Positions 1 through 8,820 of a DNA stretch of 64,000 nucleotides are shown here, one piece after another. The stretch covers positions 124,001-188,000 of the forward strand of contig NZ_VJVW01000002.1 of the NCBI RefSeq assembly GCF_009735585.1. The letters run 5' to 3'. This DNA is from Christiangramia aestuarii. Lineage in GTDB: Bacteria > Bacteroidota > Bacteroidia > Flavobacteriales > Flavobacteriaceae. Every line of letters begins with the position of its first letter. Positions within the stretch are counted from its first letter, which is position 1. Position numbers and translations under genes: made by a program. A model generated the notes under the pieces. That model saw only the letters and a program-made list of their open reading frames with translations. It did not search any database and was not told the DNA's origin.

Positions 1-455
1 TCACTAAAATCTACGATATTGTGGCTCCAGCCCTTGCTTTCCACATATTTGGTATACATACGGTAAAGGTCGCCGGCAAAGATACTTGCCTCGTCACCAC
101 CGGTACCGGCCCTGATCTCGATCACCACGTTCTTGGCGTCTTCAGGATCTTTAGGAATAAGCATCATCCTGATCTTTTCTTCAAGTTCAGGAAGTTGCTC
201 CTTAGCTTCTTCTAGCTGAAGTTTGGCCATTTCGGTCATTTCAGGATCGCTCCCGTCTGAAATGATCTCTTCAGCTTCCTGGATATTATCGGTGAGGCTA
301 ATGTATTTCTCGCGCTCATCCATCAGGGCCCGAAGGTCCTTATATTCTTTATTTAATTCAATATATCGCTTCTGGTCTGAAATTACATCCGGCTGAATAA
401 TCAAATCGTTCACCTCATCAAACCGCTGTTTTACGATATTAAGCTTATCAATCAT
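1..455 (-). CDS. prfA: Peptide chain release factor 1, N-terminal part (cut by window edge)
   Basis: Release factor 1 recognises UAA and UAG on the ribosome and triggers peptide release in the cytoplasm. The 151 codons present run from an ATG at 455 off the left edge. They show the helical N-terminal region followed by the start of the PCRF domain, with the class-I release-factor motif RAGTGGDEA at residues 115-123. The GGQ catalytic loop and the codon-recognition tripeptide lie beyond the edge, so RF1 rather than RF2 is chosen from the N-terminal sequence ([12 protein letters not shown] type) and the absence of the RF2 frameshift leader. It is read in the same direction as the two genes upstream of it. 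Confidence 0.93.
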   Translation of the reverse strand, partial: MIDKLNIVKQRFDEVNDLIIQPDVISDQKRYIELNKEYKDLRALMDEREKYISLTDNIQEAEEIISDGSDPEMTEMAKLQLEEAKEQLPELEEKIRMMLIPKDPEDAKNVVIEIRAGTGGDEASIFAGDLYRMYTKYVESKGWSHNIVDFS

Positions 456-518
456 ATACTACTACTGAATTTAGGAAAGCAAATTTACGATAATTTGCCA
501 GATTTAGCAGGGAAAGCT

Positions 519-1217
519 TTAAAGGCTTTCTAATTCGGCCACAGCCTCGTGGCTCCTGGCGAAAGTAGCAAATTTCACCATCCCCGCTATCCCGAGAATA
601 TAGAAAATCCTGTCTGGAAAATAAAATTCGTAGAACTCCAGGTAATATGCGATAAAAGAAGTGATGTCTGAAAATACCAGGCAAAGGCTGGCCGCGGTAT
701 AATAAAACGAGGTCTTGTTGGAGTACCGATTGCTATAGGAGATCGCGGCAATAAGCATGGTGATCATGGAAATCCCGTAGGCATAGAAGAGCACGTTCAG
801 GTAAGGATAGCCAAATTTTGGAGGTACCATATCCACCAGCATGAACAACATACCAAGGTTAAGCACAAAAACGACAAAAAAGATGAGCTTCTGAAAAAGA
901 CTGCTTTTAAGGTTCTTCAATTCGGGAAGCACCGTAAAAACCAGCATCAGGTAAGCCGATATCCTTAACAGAAAAGTTGCGGTATTGGCCAGTGAATCTT
1001 CATAGGAAAATAACAGGGTATCTGAAAGAAGTAACAAAACGAAGGCGGAAAGTATCCTCTTACTATAAACCTTCTGGCAAATTAATAGGAACAGAAATAT
1101 CCCTGTTGTTATAAGCCGGCCCCAGCGACTGGCATCCTGGCCATATTCATAGATCACAAAACAATTGGAAAGCACTAAAACCAGCGTAAGAACCGGTAGA
1201 AATAATTTTGATAACAT
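519..1217 (-). CDS. YhhN-like multi-pass membrane protein
   Basis: A 232-residue integral membrane protein with about seven or eight hydrophobic segments separated by short loops. The overall layout and the C-terminal part (SD pair near LVFSDITSF, then a Gly-rich last helix) resemble the YhhN/TMEM86 family, whose animal members hydrolyse lysoplasmalogen. That assignment is distant and the bacterial substrate is unknown. The ATG at 1217 (MLSKLF) is preferred over an in-frame TTG at 1238 because it opens directly into the first membrane helix. It sits between prfA and purM on the same strand with gaps of about 65 bp, so it may be co-transcribed with them. Confidence 0.6.
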   Translation of the reverse strand: MLSKLFLPVLTLVLVLSNCFVIYEYGQDASRWGRLITTGIFLFLLICQKVYSKRILSAFVLLLLSDTLLFSYEDSLANTATFLLRISAYLMLVFTVLPELKNLKSSLFQKLIFFVVFVLNLGMLFMLVDMVPPKFGYPYLNVLFYAYGISMITMLIAAISYSNRYSNKTSFYYTAASLCLVFSDITSFIAYYLEFYEFYFPDRIFYILGIAGMVKFATFARSHEAVAELESL

Positions 1218-1284
1218 TTTAATTTGATTGGTTATCAATAATTACGAAAAGAATCAACTTCCGGTTTTACTTAAAATGGGATTT

Positions 1285-2463
1285 TTAATATTCGAATTCC
1301 CCGTGTGCACTTTTAATGGTAAGTTTCTTAGCTTCTGAGGCTTCTACCCTACCAATGATCTTCGCCTCTACATTGAATGATCTCGAAATTTCGATGATCT
1401 CTGCAGCTACACTTTCATTTACATACAGTTCCATGCGATGTCCCATATTGAAAACCTGGTACATCTCCTTCCAGTCGGTCTTGCTTTCTTCCTGGATAAT
1501 TTTGAATAGCGGCGGAGTATCGAAAAGATCGTCCTTGATCACGTGATTCTTATCTATAAAATGAAGAATCTTGGTCTGTGCGCCACCACTACAATGAACC
1601 ATCCCGTCTATTTTATCGTTCCCAATGTCTTTCAATATCTTCTTGATAATAGGCGCGTAGGTCCTGGTTGGAGAAAGCACTAGTTTCCCGGCATCTATAG
1701 GGGAGTTTTCAACCTCCTCGGTAAGCATTTTATTTCCGGAGTAAACCAGCTCTTCCGGGATAGAAGCATCGAACGATTCAGGATATTTTTCAGCAAGAAC
1801 TTTTGAAAATACATCATGACGAGCAGAAGTTAAGCCGTTACTGCCCATTCCCCCGTTATATTCCTTTTCGTAACTGGCCTGCCCAAAAGAAGCAAGTCCA
1901 ACGATCACATTGCCGGGCTTGATATTCGCATTATCTATCACGTCCTTTTTCGCCATTCTTGCAGTTACCGTGGAATCTACGATAATAGTCCTTACAAGAT
2001 CACCAACATCGGCAGTTTCCCCACCGGTAGAATGTATCTCAACCCCGAAATCCTTTAGTTCAGCAATAAGTTCTTCGGTTCCGTTGATAATGGCAGAAAT
2101 CACCTCTCCAGGGATAAGGTTTTTATTTCTTCCTATAGTAGACGAAAGCAAGATATTATCGGTGGCGCCCACGCAAAGCAGATCATCTATGTTCATGATA
2201 AGCGCATCCTGGGCGATACCTTTCCATACCGAAATATCACCGGTCTCCTTCCAGTACATATAAGCAAGAGAAGATTTGGTTCCCGCACCATCGGCATGCA
2301 TGATCAGGCAATGATCCTCGCTGCCGGTTAAATGATCTGGAACGATCTTACAGAAAGCCTTTGGGAAAAGACCTTTATCCACATTTTTTATGGCATTATG
2401 TACATCTTCTTTTCCGGCAGAAACGCCTCTTCCTGAATATCGCTTACTTACTTCTTTGCTCAT
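1285..2463 (-). CDS. purM: Phosphoribosylformylglycinamidine cyclo-ligase (AIR synthetase)
   Basis: Catalyses ATP-dependent closure of FGAM to aminoimidazole ribonucleotide, the fifth step of purine synthesis. The 392-residue length matches the longer Bacteroidetes form; the E. coli type is about 345. Visible family features are HADGAGTKSS at residues 56-65 (glycine-rich nucleotide loop), the Asp-rich stretch NIDDLLCVGA, and the STGGETADVGD segment. The ATG at 2463 (MSKEVSKRYS) is the only sensible start. No other purine gene is adjacent, so it appears to be a stand-alone locus behind the glnN terminator. Confidence 0.95.
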   Translation of the reverse strand: MSKEVSKRYSGRGVSAGKEDVHNAIKNVDKGLFPKAFCKIVPDHLTGSEDHCLIMHADGAGTKSSLAYMYWKETGDISVWKGIAQDALIMNIDDLLCVGATDNILLSSTIGRNKNLIPGEVISAIINGTEELIAELKDFGVEIHSTGGETADVGDLVRTIIVDSTVTARMAKKDVIDNANIKPGNVIVGLASFGQASYEKEYNGGMGSNGLTSARHDVFSKVLAEKYPESFDASIPEELVYSGNKMLTEEVENSPIDAGKLVLSPTRTYAPIIKKILKDIGNDKIDGMVHCSGGAQTKILHFIDKNHVIKDDLFDTPPLFKIIQEESKTDWKEMYQVFNMGHRMELYVNESVAAEIIEISRSFNVEAKIIGRVEASEAKKLTIKSAHGEFEY

Positions 2464-2535
2464 GACTTTTTCTTAGAGATTTCAAAGATAAATAGTTTAA
2501 AGACTTCTGGTAAATAATCGCTGATTTTTAAATAA

Positions 2536-2568
2536 AAAAGCCACGCTTTTGGGCGTGGCTTTTCAAAT
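2536..2568 (-). terminator. Intrinsic terminator downstream of glnN
   Basis: Perfect 11-bp inverted repeat AAAAGCCACGC (2536-2546) / GCGTGGCTTTT (2553-2563) with a 6-nt loop. Read on the minus strand, the stem is followed by a T-rich run. It lies 20 bp after the glnN stop codon and before purM, so it separates the two units. Confidence 0.85.
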
Positions 2569-2583
2569 TTCAGTTTAACAGAA

Positions 2584-4770
2584 TTATCTAGTGAATAACA
2601 TTTCTCTGTACTTGGTCAATGGCCAAAGCTCATCGTCTACAAGCAGTTCCAGTTTGTCACAGTGATATCTTATTTCTTCAAAGTAAGGCTTCACATCATC
2701 ACAGTAAGCGAAAGCTTTCTCTTCAGAATCCTCGATCTTGTTGGCAACTTTTCTTGCTTCGATCATGGCATTCACTTTAGAGTTGATGGTAGCGATGTGC
2801 GCAGAAATGCTCTCGATGATCTCCAATTGCTCCTTAGCATGTCTTGCGAATTCTTCTCCGTAGATATCCTTAAGTCCGCGAACGTTCTTGATAAGGATGT
2901 TCTGGTAACGAATAGCGGTTGGGATCACGTGGTTACGTGCGATATCTCCAAGTACACGTCCTTCAATCTGAATTCTCATCGCGTACTCCTCAAGTTCGAT
3001 CTCGTGACGAGCCTCGATCTCTGTCTCGTTCATCACTTCAAGATCCTTATATAACTTGATGGTACTTTTGCTTACCTGGGCTTTAAGGGCCTGCGGAGTA
3101 GTACGGTTGTTACTTAGGCCACGCTTTTCAGCTTCTTTTTCCCAGGCTTCCCCATATCCATCTCCTTCAAAACGGATCTTTTTAGATTTCTTGATATATT
3201 CTCTAAGCACGTTGAAGATAGCATCGTCTTTCTTCATCTTCTTGCTCTTGATAAGCTTATCTACCTCAACTTTGAATTCTTTAAGCTGCTTGGCAACTAT
3301 AGAGTTCAATACGGTCATCGCTCCGGCACAATTGGCTAGTGAACCTACGGCACGGAATTCGAATTTGTTCCCGGTAAAGGCGAAAGGAGAAGTCCTGTTT
3401 CTGTCGGTATTATCAAGTAAGATCTCGGGGATCTTACCTACCACGTTCAGTTTAAGATCGGTTTTCTCCTGTGGAGAAAGTTTTCCATCAGTAACTTTTT
3501 CCAGTTCATCAAGAACCTTAGTTAGCTGAGAACCGATAAATACTGAAAGTATTGCCGGTGGCGCTTCGTTAGCTCCAAGGCGGTGATCGTTAGATGCACT
3601 CGCAATGGCAGCTCTAAGCAGTTCTTCATGGTCGTATACTGCCTTGATGGTATTCACAAAGAAAGTAAGGAACTGAAGGTTTTTCATTGGAGTTGATCCT
3701 GGAGATAACAGGTTTGTTCCTGTATCTGTAGCCAGCGACCAGTTATTGTGTTTACCACTTCCGTTGATCCCGGCAAATGGTTTTTCGTGCATAAGCACGG
3801 CAAGATTGTGTCTTTCCCCAACTTTCTTCATCACATCCATGATCAAGGAATTGTGGTCTACCGCAAGGTTCGCTTCTTCAAAGATCGGTGCAAGCTCGAA
3901 CTGGTTTGGTGCAACCTCGTTATGACGGGTCTTTACCGGAATTCCAAGCTTCATACATTCGATCTCTAGATCCATCATAAAAGCGATGGCTCTTGAAGGA
4001 ATAGATCCAAAATAGTGATCGTCTAACTGCTGACCTTTAGCCGGGGAGTGTCCAAGAAGGGTCCTTCCGGTAAGGGTGATATCAGGCCTGGAAGCTACCA
4101 GGGCTGAGTCTATAAGGAAGTATTCCTGCTCCCATCCAAGGGTAGCATTCACTTTCTTTACGTTCTTGTCAAAATATTTAGCAACATCTGTAGCCGCATG
4201 GTCTACAGCCTGAAGTGCTCTTAATAATGGAGTTTTGTTATCTAGTGCCTCTCCCGTATAAGATACGAAGATGGTAGGGATACATAGGGTAGTTCCCCAG
4301 ATGAATGCCGGAGAGGTTGGATCCCACGCAGTATATCCACGAGCTTCAAAAGTATTTCTAATACCTCCACTTGGGAAACTTGAAGCATCTGGCTCCTGCT
4401 GTACCAATTGACCGCCACCAAACTTTTCGATCGCAAGCCCTTCACTTAAAGGTTCAAAGAAAGAATCATGCTTCTCTGCAGTGGTTCCGGTTAATGGCTG
4501 GAACCAGTGAGTATAATGAGTAACCCCTTTAGAGATCGCCCATTCCTTCATTCCTGTTGAAATATGATCGGCTACGTTACGGTCTATTTTCTTACCGGTA
4601 CGCATAGCTTCGGTCACATTCTGATAAGCCTCCTTGGTCAGGAACTGTCTCATTACAGTTTCATTGAACACATTGGTGGAGAAAATTTCAGATCTTCTTG
4701 CAGGCTCTTCAATTTTTAAAGCCTTGCGGTTTAAAGTTTCTTTTAATGCTTGAAATCGTAAAGTCGCCAT
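2584..4770 (-). CDS. glnN: Type III glutamine synthetase
   Basis: Condenses ammonia and glutamate to glutamine at the expense of ATP. The 728-residue length is diagnostic of the dodecameric GSIII class found in Bacteroidetes and some cyanobacteria; GSI and GSII are about 470 and 350-450. Visible motifs include NEVAPNQFELAP and NGSGKHNNWS, which correspond to the glutamate and ammonia site and the ATP-binding region, and an N-terminal GSIII-type extension before the catalytic core. Translation starts at ATG 4770. It is monocistronic: a strong terminator follows it and a 475-bp leader/intergenic region with three CCCC/GGGG hairpins precedes it. Confidence 0.96.
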   Translation of the reverse strand: MATLRFQALKETLNRKALKIEEPARRSEIFSTNVFNETVMRQFLTKEAYQNVTEAMRTGKKIDRNVADHISTGMKEWAISKGVTHYTHWFQPLTGTTAEKHDSFFEPLSEGLAIEKFGGGQLVQQEPDASSFPSGGIRNTFEARGYTAWDPTSPAFIWGTTLCIPTIFVSYTGEALDNKTPLLRALQAVDHAATDVAKYFDKNVKKVNATLGWEQEYFLIDSALVASRPDITLTGRTLLGHSPAKGQQLDDHYFGSIPSRAIAFMMDLEIECMKLGIPVKTRHNEVAPNQFELAPIFEEANLAVDHNSLIMDVMKKVGERHNLAVLMHEKPFAGINGSGKHNNWSLATDTGTNLLSPGSTPMKNLQFLTFFVNTIKAVYDHEELLRAAIASASNDHRLGANEAPPAILSVFIGSQLTKVLDELEKVTDGKLSPQEKTDLKLNVVGKIPEILLDNTDRNRTSPFAFTGNKFEFRAVGSLANCAGAMTVLNSIVAKQLKEFKVEVDKLIKSKKMKKDDAIFNVLREYIKKSKKIRFEGDGYGEAWEKEAEKRGLSNNRTTPQALKAQVSKSTIKLYKDLEVMNETEIEARHEIELEEYAMRIQIEGRVLGDIARNHVIPTAIRYQNILIKNVRGLKDIYGEEFARHAKEQLEIIESISAHIATINSKVNAMIEARKVANKIEDSEEKAFAYCDDVKPYFEEIRYHCDKLELLVDDELWPLTKYREMLFTR

Positions 4771-5245
4771 ATTAGGTTTTTAATATTTAAGTTGTTGGTA
4801 TTTTATCTTTTACCTGATTTTTTTCATCCAAACCGGGGTGAAATAAAAAACCCCGACTTAAAGCTGCGAATATAATATATATGGACTGAATAATTGAAGG
4901 TTTAATGCTTAAAAAATGATAATTTTTAATTTTCACCCCTCAAAAAATAGGGGTAATATAAATTTTAACACGATTTTACATTTTAGAACCCCGACATGAG
5001 AGGGGTTTAATATTTATTTAATATTATAAAAGCTTTAACATACTCCGTGCTGAATTGAATGATTTCAGTATTAAATGATTTGAAAGACCCGATTTTTTTT
5101 TCAGAATAGATCTAAGCGAATCAGGAAAGGATTAGTTTGAAAATCTAATCCCAGGAAGTTTGAAGCACTGAAGCTCCATTCTGGAGCTTTCAAAATAATG
5201 GCAATTAGCCAGAAGTAGACTACCTATACTGGAAGACTGTAAAAT
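4771..5245. other. 475-bp intergenic region with three G/C-tract hairpins (glnN leader)
   Basis: No coding sequence is visible. On the glnN-coding strand the region can form three separate short hairpins built from CCCC/GGGG tracts: around 4986-5008 (AACCCC...GGGGTT), 4936-4955 (ACCCCT...AGGGGT) and 4833-4855 (CGGGGT...ACCCCG). All lie upstream of the glnN ATG at 4770. The spacing suggests a long, structured 5' untranslated region, but the transcription start was not located. The far end (5168-5191) holds a separate hairpin that belongs to the exchanger gene. Confidence 0.4.
5168..5191 (-). terminator. Possible terminator hairpin after the Na+/Ca2+ exchanger
   Basis: Inverted repeat GAAGCTCC / GGAGCTTTC with a small ATTCT-type loop, about 55-75 bp past the stop codon of the exchanger gene on the minus strand. 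There is no clear T run after the stem, so it may only stabilise the 3' end. Confidence 0.35.
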
Positions 5246-6190
5246 TTATACCAGGGTAAGAATAATAAAGGTAGAATAACCTATAAGAAGTACGAAGCCT
5301 TCTTTACGCCCCATTTCCGAATATTTCGGGATGAGCAGCATAGGCAGCAACACAAAGGCAATCCCCAGCATCCAGAACATATCGCTGGTGAGGATCTTTT
5401 CAGACTGCACCACCACTGGTTTAATTATAGCAGTAAGACCAAGAACCGAGGCTATATTGAAAATGTTCGAACCTATGAGGTTACCCAGTGAGATCGCTTT
5501 TTCCTTTTTCATGGCAGCGATGAGCGAAGCGGCAAGTTCGGGAACACTGGTACCCACGGCGATGACGGTCACCGATATCACTCTTTCACTTACCCCGAGC
5601 TGAGTGGCCAGATCTACCGCGCCTTTTACCAATAGTTCAGATCCTCCCCAAAGGGCGAAAATACCAATAAGCAGCCATATGGTCATTTTAAACCCACGTA
5701 CATCACGCAGGGATTCGTCTACCTCCTCTACGATCACCTCATCTTTTCTACGTGACCTTCTAATAAGTATAAAAAGATAGATGACCAGCCCCAGGAGCAA
5801 AGCCCCGCCTTCTATCCTGGATAAGGTATTGTTGCTTTGAAGGAAAAAATAAAGGATGATAGAAAAGATCATCATGATTGGCCAGTTGATACGGTAGAAG
5901 TCGCGGTCTACCATCAACGGGGAAACCATAGCTGTTAATCCCAGCACCAGACCGATGTTCGCAATATTGGAACCTATCACATTTCCCAGAGAGATGTCTG
6001 AAAATCCATCAATGGCCGCCTGTAAACTTACCAGCAGTTCTGGAGCCGAAGTAGCAAAAGATACCACGGTAAGGCCTATCACCATCCTGGAAATGTTCAG
6101 TTTTAGTGAAAGTGCAACCGAAGATCTTACCAGGAACTCCCCTCCTATTACCAGTAAAACAAAGCCAATGAGTAGAAAAACAACGCTCAT
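5246..6190 (-). CDS. Calcium/sodium antiporter (CaCA family, YrbG-like)
   Basis: Inner-membrane cation exchanger of 314 residues that likely exports Ca2+ using the Na+ gradient. It shows the two-fold inverted repeat typical of the family: each half carries a GSNIxNI motif (GSNIANIGLVLG in the first half, GSNIFNIASVLG in the second), preceded by FATSAPEL and AVGTSVPEL respectively. These contain the acidic ion-binding residues. About ten hydrophobic helices are visible, with a charged cytoplasmic loop near the middle (RRSRRKDEVIVEE). It starts at ATG 6190 and is divergent from the BlaI-type gene. The sodium-pumping NQR encoded at 50-57 kb would supply its driving force (inference). Confidence 0.9.
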   Translation of the reverse strand: MSVVFLLIGFVLLVIGGEFLVRSSVALSLKLNISRMVIGLTVVSFATSAPELLVSLQAAIDGFSDISLGNVIGSNIANIGLVLGLTAMVSPLMVDRDFYRINWPIMMIFSIILYFFLQSNNTLSRIEGGALLLGLVIYLFILIRRSRRKDEVIVEEVDESLRDVRGFKMTIWLLIGIFALWGGSELLVKGAVDLATQLGVSERVISVTVIAVGTSVPELAASLIAAMKKEKAISLGNLIGSNIFNIASVLGLTAIIKPVVVQSEKILTSDMFWMLGIAFVLLPMLLIPKYSEMGRKEGFVLLIGYSTFIILTLV

Positions 6191-6258
6191 AAAACAATTT
6201 TTAGCGAAGATAGAAGAAATGACTTAATAAAGGCTCAGAATAAAAAACAACTACTTTT

Positions 6259-6274
6259 ATAGTTTTTAAACTAT
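6259..6274. promoter_or_regulatory. Candidate BlaI-type operator
   Basis: Perfect dyad ATAGTTT-TT-AAACTAT lying 10 bp upstream of the putative -7 element of the BlaI/M56 operon. BlaI/MecI repressors bind as dimers to short palindromes overlapping their own promoter, so position and symmetry both fit autoregulation. Binding is an inference. Confidence 0.5.
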
Positions 6275-6283
6275 TTTTATCGT

Positions 6284-6291
6284 TATATTTG
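6284..6291 (+). promoter_or_regulatory. Bacteroidetes -7 promoter element of the BlaI operon
   Basis: TATATTTG matches the Bacteroidetes sigma consensus TAnnTTTG and sits 28 bp before the BlaI start codon. The upstream -33 TTTG box is not clear. Confidence 0.5.
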
Positions 6292-6319
6292 AAACACACT
6301 TTTTTTCAAAACCAATATC

Positions 6320-6682
6320 ATGGAGAAATTAACCAATAAGGAAGAAGAGATCATGAGGGTCTTATGGGACTTGGAGAAGGCCTTTGTAAAGGAAGTGCTT
6401 CCTGAACTAAAGGATCAGAAATTACATTACAACACCGTTTCTACCATTATCAGGAATCTTGAAGAAAAAGGTTATGTCTCCCATAAGGCTTACGGGAAGA
6501 CCCATCAGTACTTCCCGATGGTGAGCAAGGAGAAATACCGCAAACAATTCATGAACATGGCCACCAAGCGCTTTTTCGACAATTCATTTAAAAGCGTTGT
6601 TTCCTATTTCGCCAAAGAGGAGAAAATTAGCGCCGAAGAGTTAAGAGAGATCCTGGATATCATCGAAAACGAGAAAAAATAA
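6320..6682 (+). CDS. BlaI/MecI/CopY-family transcriptional repressor
   Basis: A 120-residue winged-helix repressor. The N-terminal half (LTNKEEEIMRVLWDLEKAFV, then HYNTVSTIIRNLEEKGYV) is the typical BlaI DNA-binding domain, and the C-terminal half is the dimerisation helix region that a partner M56 protease usually cleaves. The stop codon shares one base with the ATG of the M56 gene, giving a tightly coupled two-gene operon. In Bacteroidetes such pairs are numerous and mostly unlinked to beta-lactamases; no beta-lactamase is nearby, so the controlled genes and the signal are unknown. Confidence 0.93.
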   Translation: MEKLTNKEEEIMRVLWDLEKAFVKEVLPELKDQKLHYNTVSTIIRNLEEKGYVSHKAYGKTHQYFPMVSKEKYRKQFMNMATKRFFDNSFKSVVSYFAKEEKISAEELREILDIIENEKK

Positions 6683-8730
6683 TGGAAGCTTTCCTTATCT
6701 ACATCCTTAAAGCCTCTATCCTGCTGGGAGTTTTTTACCTCTCTTATATATTATTGCTGAAAAGAGAAACTTCATTCGAACTGAACCGTAAATTCCTTAT
6801 AGGAGGAGTATTCACCTCCTTCCTGCTCCCTCTTATCTATTTTACGCGTAAGATCTATATTGAAGCCAGCCCCTTTGAAAGTAGTTACATTCCCGTATCT
6901 TCAGATATTCCCACCGGGCCCGTTGAAGAATCCATAGACTGGTGGCAAATAACCGGAATGCTTTACCTTTTAATCACCGGCTTTTTCTTCCTTAGATTCT
7001 GTCTTCAGCTAAGCGGGGTGATAAAACTGATCATTGCCAACAGGTTCGAGAAAAAAGAAGGTTTAAAATATCTACGGATTTCAGAAAACCAGCTGCCGTT
7101 TTCGTTCTTCAATTACATCGTCTTTAATCCTGATAAACATTCAGAAAAAGACCTGGCGCTTATCCTGGAACACGAAAAAGTTCACGCCTGCCAGTGGCAT
7201 TCCATGGATATTTTATTACTGAACCTGGTGAGCTGCGCCTTATGGTTCAATCCCTTTGCCTGGTGGTATAAAAGATCTGTCGAGCAAAACCTGGAATTCA
7301 TCGCAGACAGGGAAACCGTGAGCAGAACAGAAGAGATCAAGGAATATCAGCATGCGCTGGTGAAAGTTTCAATCGCCGACCTAAGGCCGGCACTTACTAA
7401 TCATTTTTATCAATCATTCATCAAAAAACGAATTCTTATGTTAAACAAAAGATCATCAAACCAAAGCCCGGCATGGAAGTTAAGCCTGCTAATGCCAGTA
7501 TTATTAGCTTTCATGCTGCTTTTTAATGTAAAGACCGAAGCCCAGGTTGTAGAAAAAGAAGAGACCCGGAGCCTTCAAAAAACACCTGACCCGAAAACTG
7601 AAGAAGCTCCGGAAGTACAAATTGAGCAGAAGGTGGAAACTCAAGAAGATGTGGAAACTCCTAGGGAGATCAGGGTTGAAATTTCTGAAGCTCCGGAGAT
7701 TAGATGGAATACTGCTACTGCACCAAAACCAGGAAAAAGCCTTACTGAAATAGGCGCGAACCCGCTCTACATCATTAACGGTAAAAGGTATAAGGCTTCC
7801 AGACTTAAGAATAAATACATTGGTCTGCGCTCCAGATTAGAGGCCCTGACCGGTGAAGAAGCTAAAGAAAGATTCGGAGAAGAGGCCACGAACGGAGCCA
7901 TCATTATTAAGGATGCAGAGATCATCAGGAATTTCGACAAAGAAATGGAAAAGATCGAGGGAAGAGCCTTCAACGGCAGGTATCTTATGATCGGAGAGAA
8001 CGGGAAGCCTAATTTCATAGATATCTCTTCCTCATCTTCAGGAATTCCTAATAGGAAAAGGATATTCGGGAAGAAAAACGGTGATATGGCCAGACTAAGT
8101 TATAACCTTAAAAATGATCATTATGCCGTGATGCATGGAGATCTTGCTCCTTCATCAGAAAATATAATCGCTGAACAAAGCATCAACCTGAACTCAACGG
8201 GAAAAAACAGAAGTATCTATTTCCGTAAAGCCGATTCACGATCTCCCGGTAAATCAAAAGACAAGTATATTGTTCTTAACCAGGATAATACTCCCCTTTA
8301 TGTAGTCAACGAGGAAGTAAAAGGCGATGACTTCGATGCAAAATCTATAGACAAAAATGATATCGCCAGCATAAATGTTTTTAAAGGAGATAGCGCAATC
8401 AGGTTATATGGCGAAAAGGCAGAAAATGGGGTCATCGTAATTAAGACCAAGGCTTTTGCCAAAGAAAGAAGCAGCATCTTTAAGATCTCCAAAGATTTTA
8501 GCGACGATCAGTTGAAAGCTATACAAAAAGAAGCGGAAACAAAAACAGGCTACCAGCTAGAACTGGAGAATATCGAAAGGAACAGCGATGGGTTGATCAC
8601 CCGTATCGAAGTAAAATTCCATCGTGAAAACAGCATGGTACAGTCCCAGTATTTCAACACCAATGGGATTCCCGATATTCACGTAGGACTTAAGGATAAC
8701 GGCGGACTCATCATTTCTGCCGCAGATTAG
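6682..8730 (+). CDS. BlaR1-type M56 family metallopeptidase with TonB-plug-like C-terminal motifs
   Basis: Membrane-embedded zinc protease thought to sense an envelope signal and cleave the BlaI partner. The 682 residues comprise N-terminal transmembrane helices, a cytoplasmic M56 core with the HEKVH zinc motif (about residues 162-166) followed by the Glu ligand region NLEFIADRE, and a further transmembrane helix near residue 275 (MPVLLAFMLLF). Then comes a long periplasmic part with an acidic, Pro/Glu-rich linker. The periplasmic part holds two segments resembling the plug of SusC/TonB receptors: NPLYIINGKRY...NGAIIIKD and TPLYVVNEEV...NGVIVIKTK. This suggests contact with TonB or outer-membrane partners (inference). 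Confidence 0.9.
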   Translation: MEAFLIYILKASILLGVFYLSYILLLKRETSFELNRKFLIGGVFTSFLLPLIYFTRKIYIEASPFESSYIPVSSDIPTGPVEESIDWWQITGMLYLLITGFFFLRFCLQLSGVIKLIIANRFEKKEGLKYLRISENQLPFSFFNYIVFNPDKHSEKDLALILEHEKVHACQWHSMDILLLNLVSCALWFNPFAWWYKRSVEQNLEFIADRETVSRTEEIKEYQHALVKVSIADLRPALTNHFYQSFIKKRILMLNKRSSNQSPAWKLSLLMPVLLAFMLLFNVKTEAQVVEKEETRSLQKTPDPKTEEAPEVQIEQKVETQEDVETPREIRVEISEAPEIRWNTATAPKPGKSLTEIGANPLYIINGKRYKASRLKNKYIGLRSRLEALTGEEAKERFGEEATNGAIIIKDAEIIRNFDKEMEKIEGRAFNGRYLMIGENGKPNFIDISSSSSGIPNRKRIFGKKNGDMARLSYNLKNDHYAVMHGDLAPSSENIIAEQSINLNSTGKNRSIYFRKADSRSPGKSKDKYIVLNQDNTPLYVVNEEVKGDDFDAKSIDKNDIASINVFKGDSAIRLYGEKAENGVIVIKTKAFAKERSSIFKISKDFSDDQLKAIQKEAETKTGYQLELENIERNSDGLITRIEVKFHRENSMVQSQYFNTNGIPDIHVGLKDNGGLIISAAD

Positions 8731-8750
8731 AAATTTGAATTACAGCTTTA

Positions 8751-8788
8751 AAAAAACCTGCTCTTTCCACGAAAGGCAGGTTTTTTTT
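8751..8788 (+). terminator. Intrinsic terminator of the BlaI/M56 operon
   Basis: Stem AAAACCTGC / GCAGGTTTT with a loop of about 14 nt, directly followed by a run of T residues, 20 bp after the M56 stop codon. Confidence 0.85.
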
Positions 8789-8820
8789 AGTTTCTATATC
8801 TTTGGTTAAAACCAACTTAG

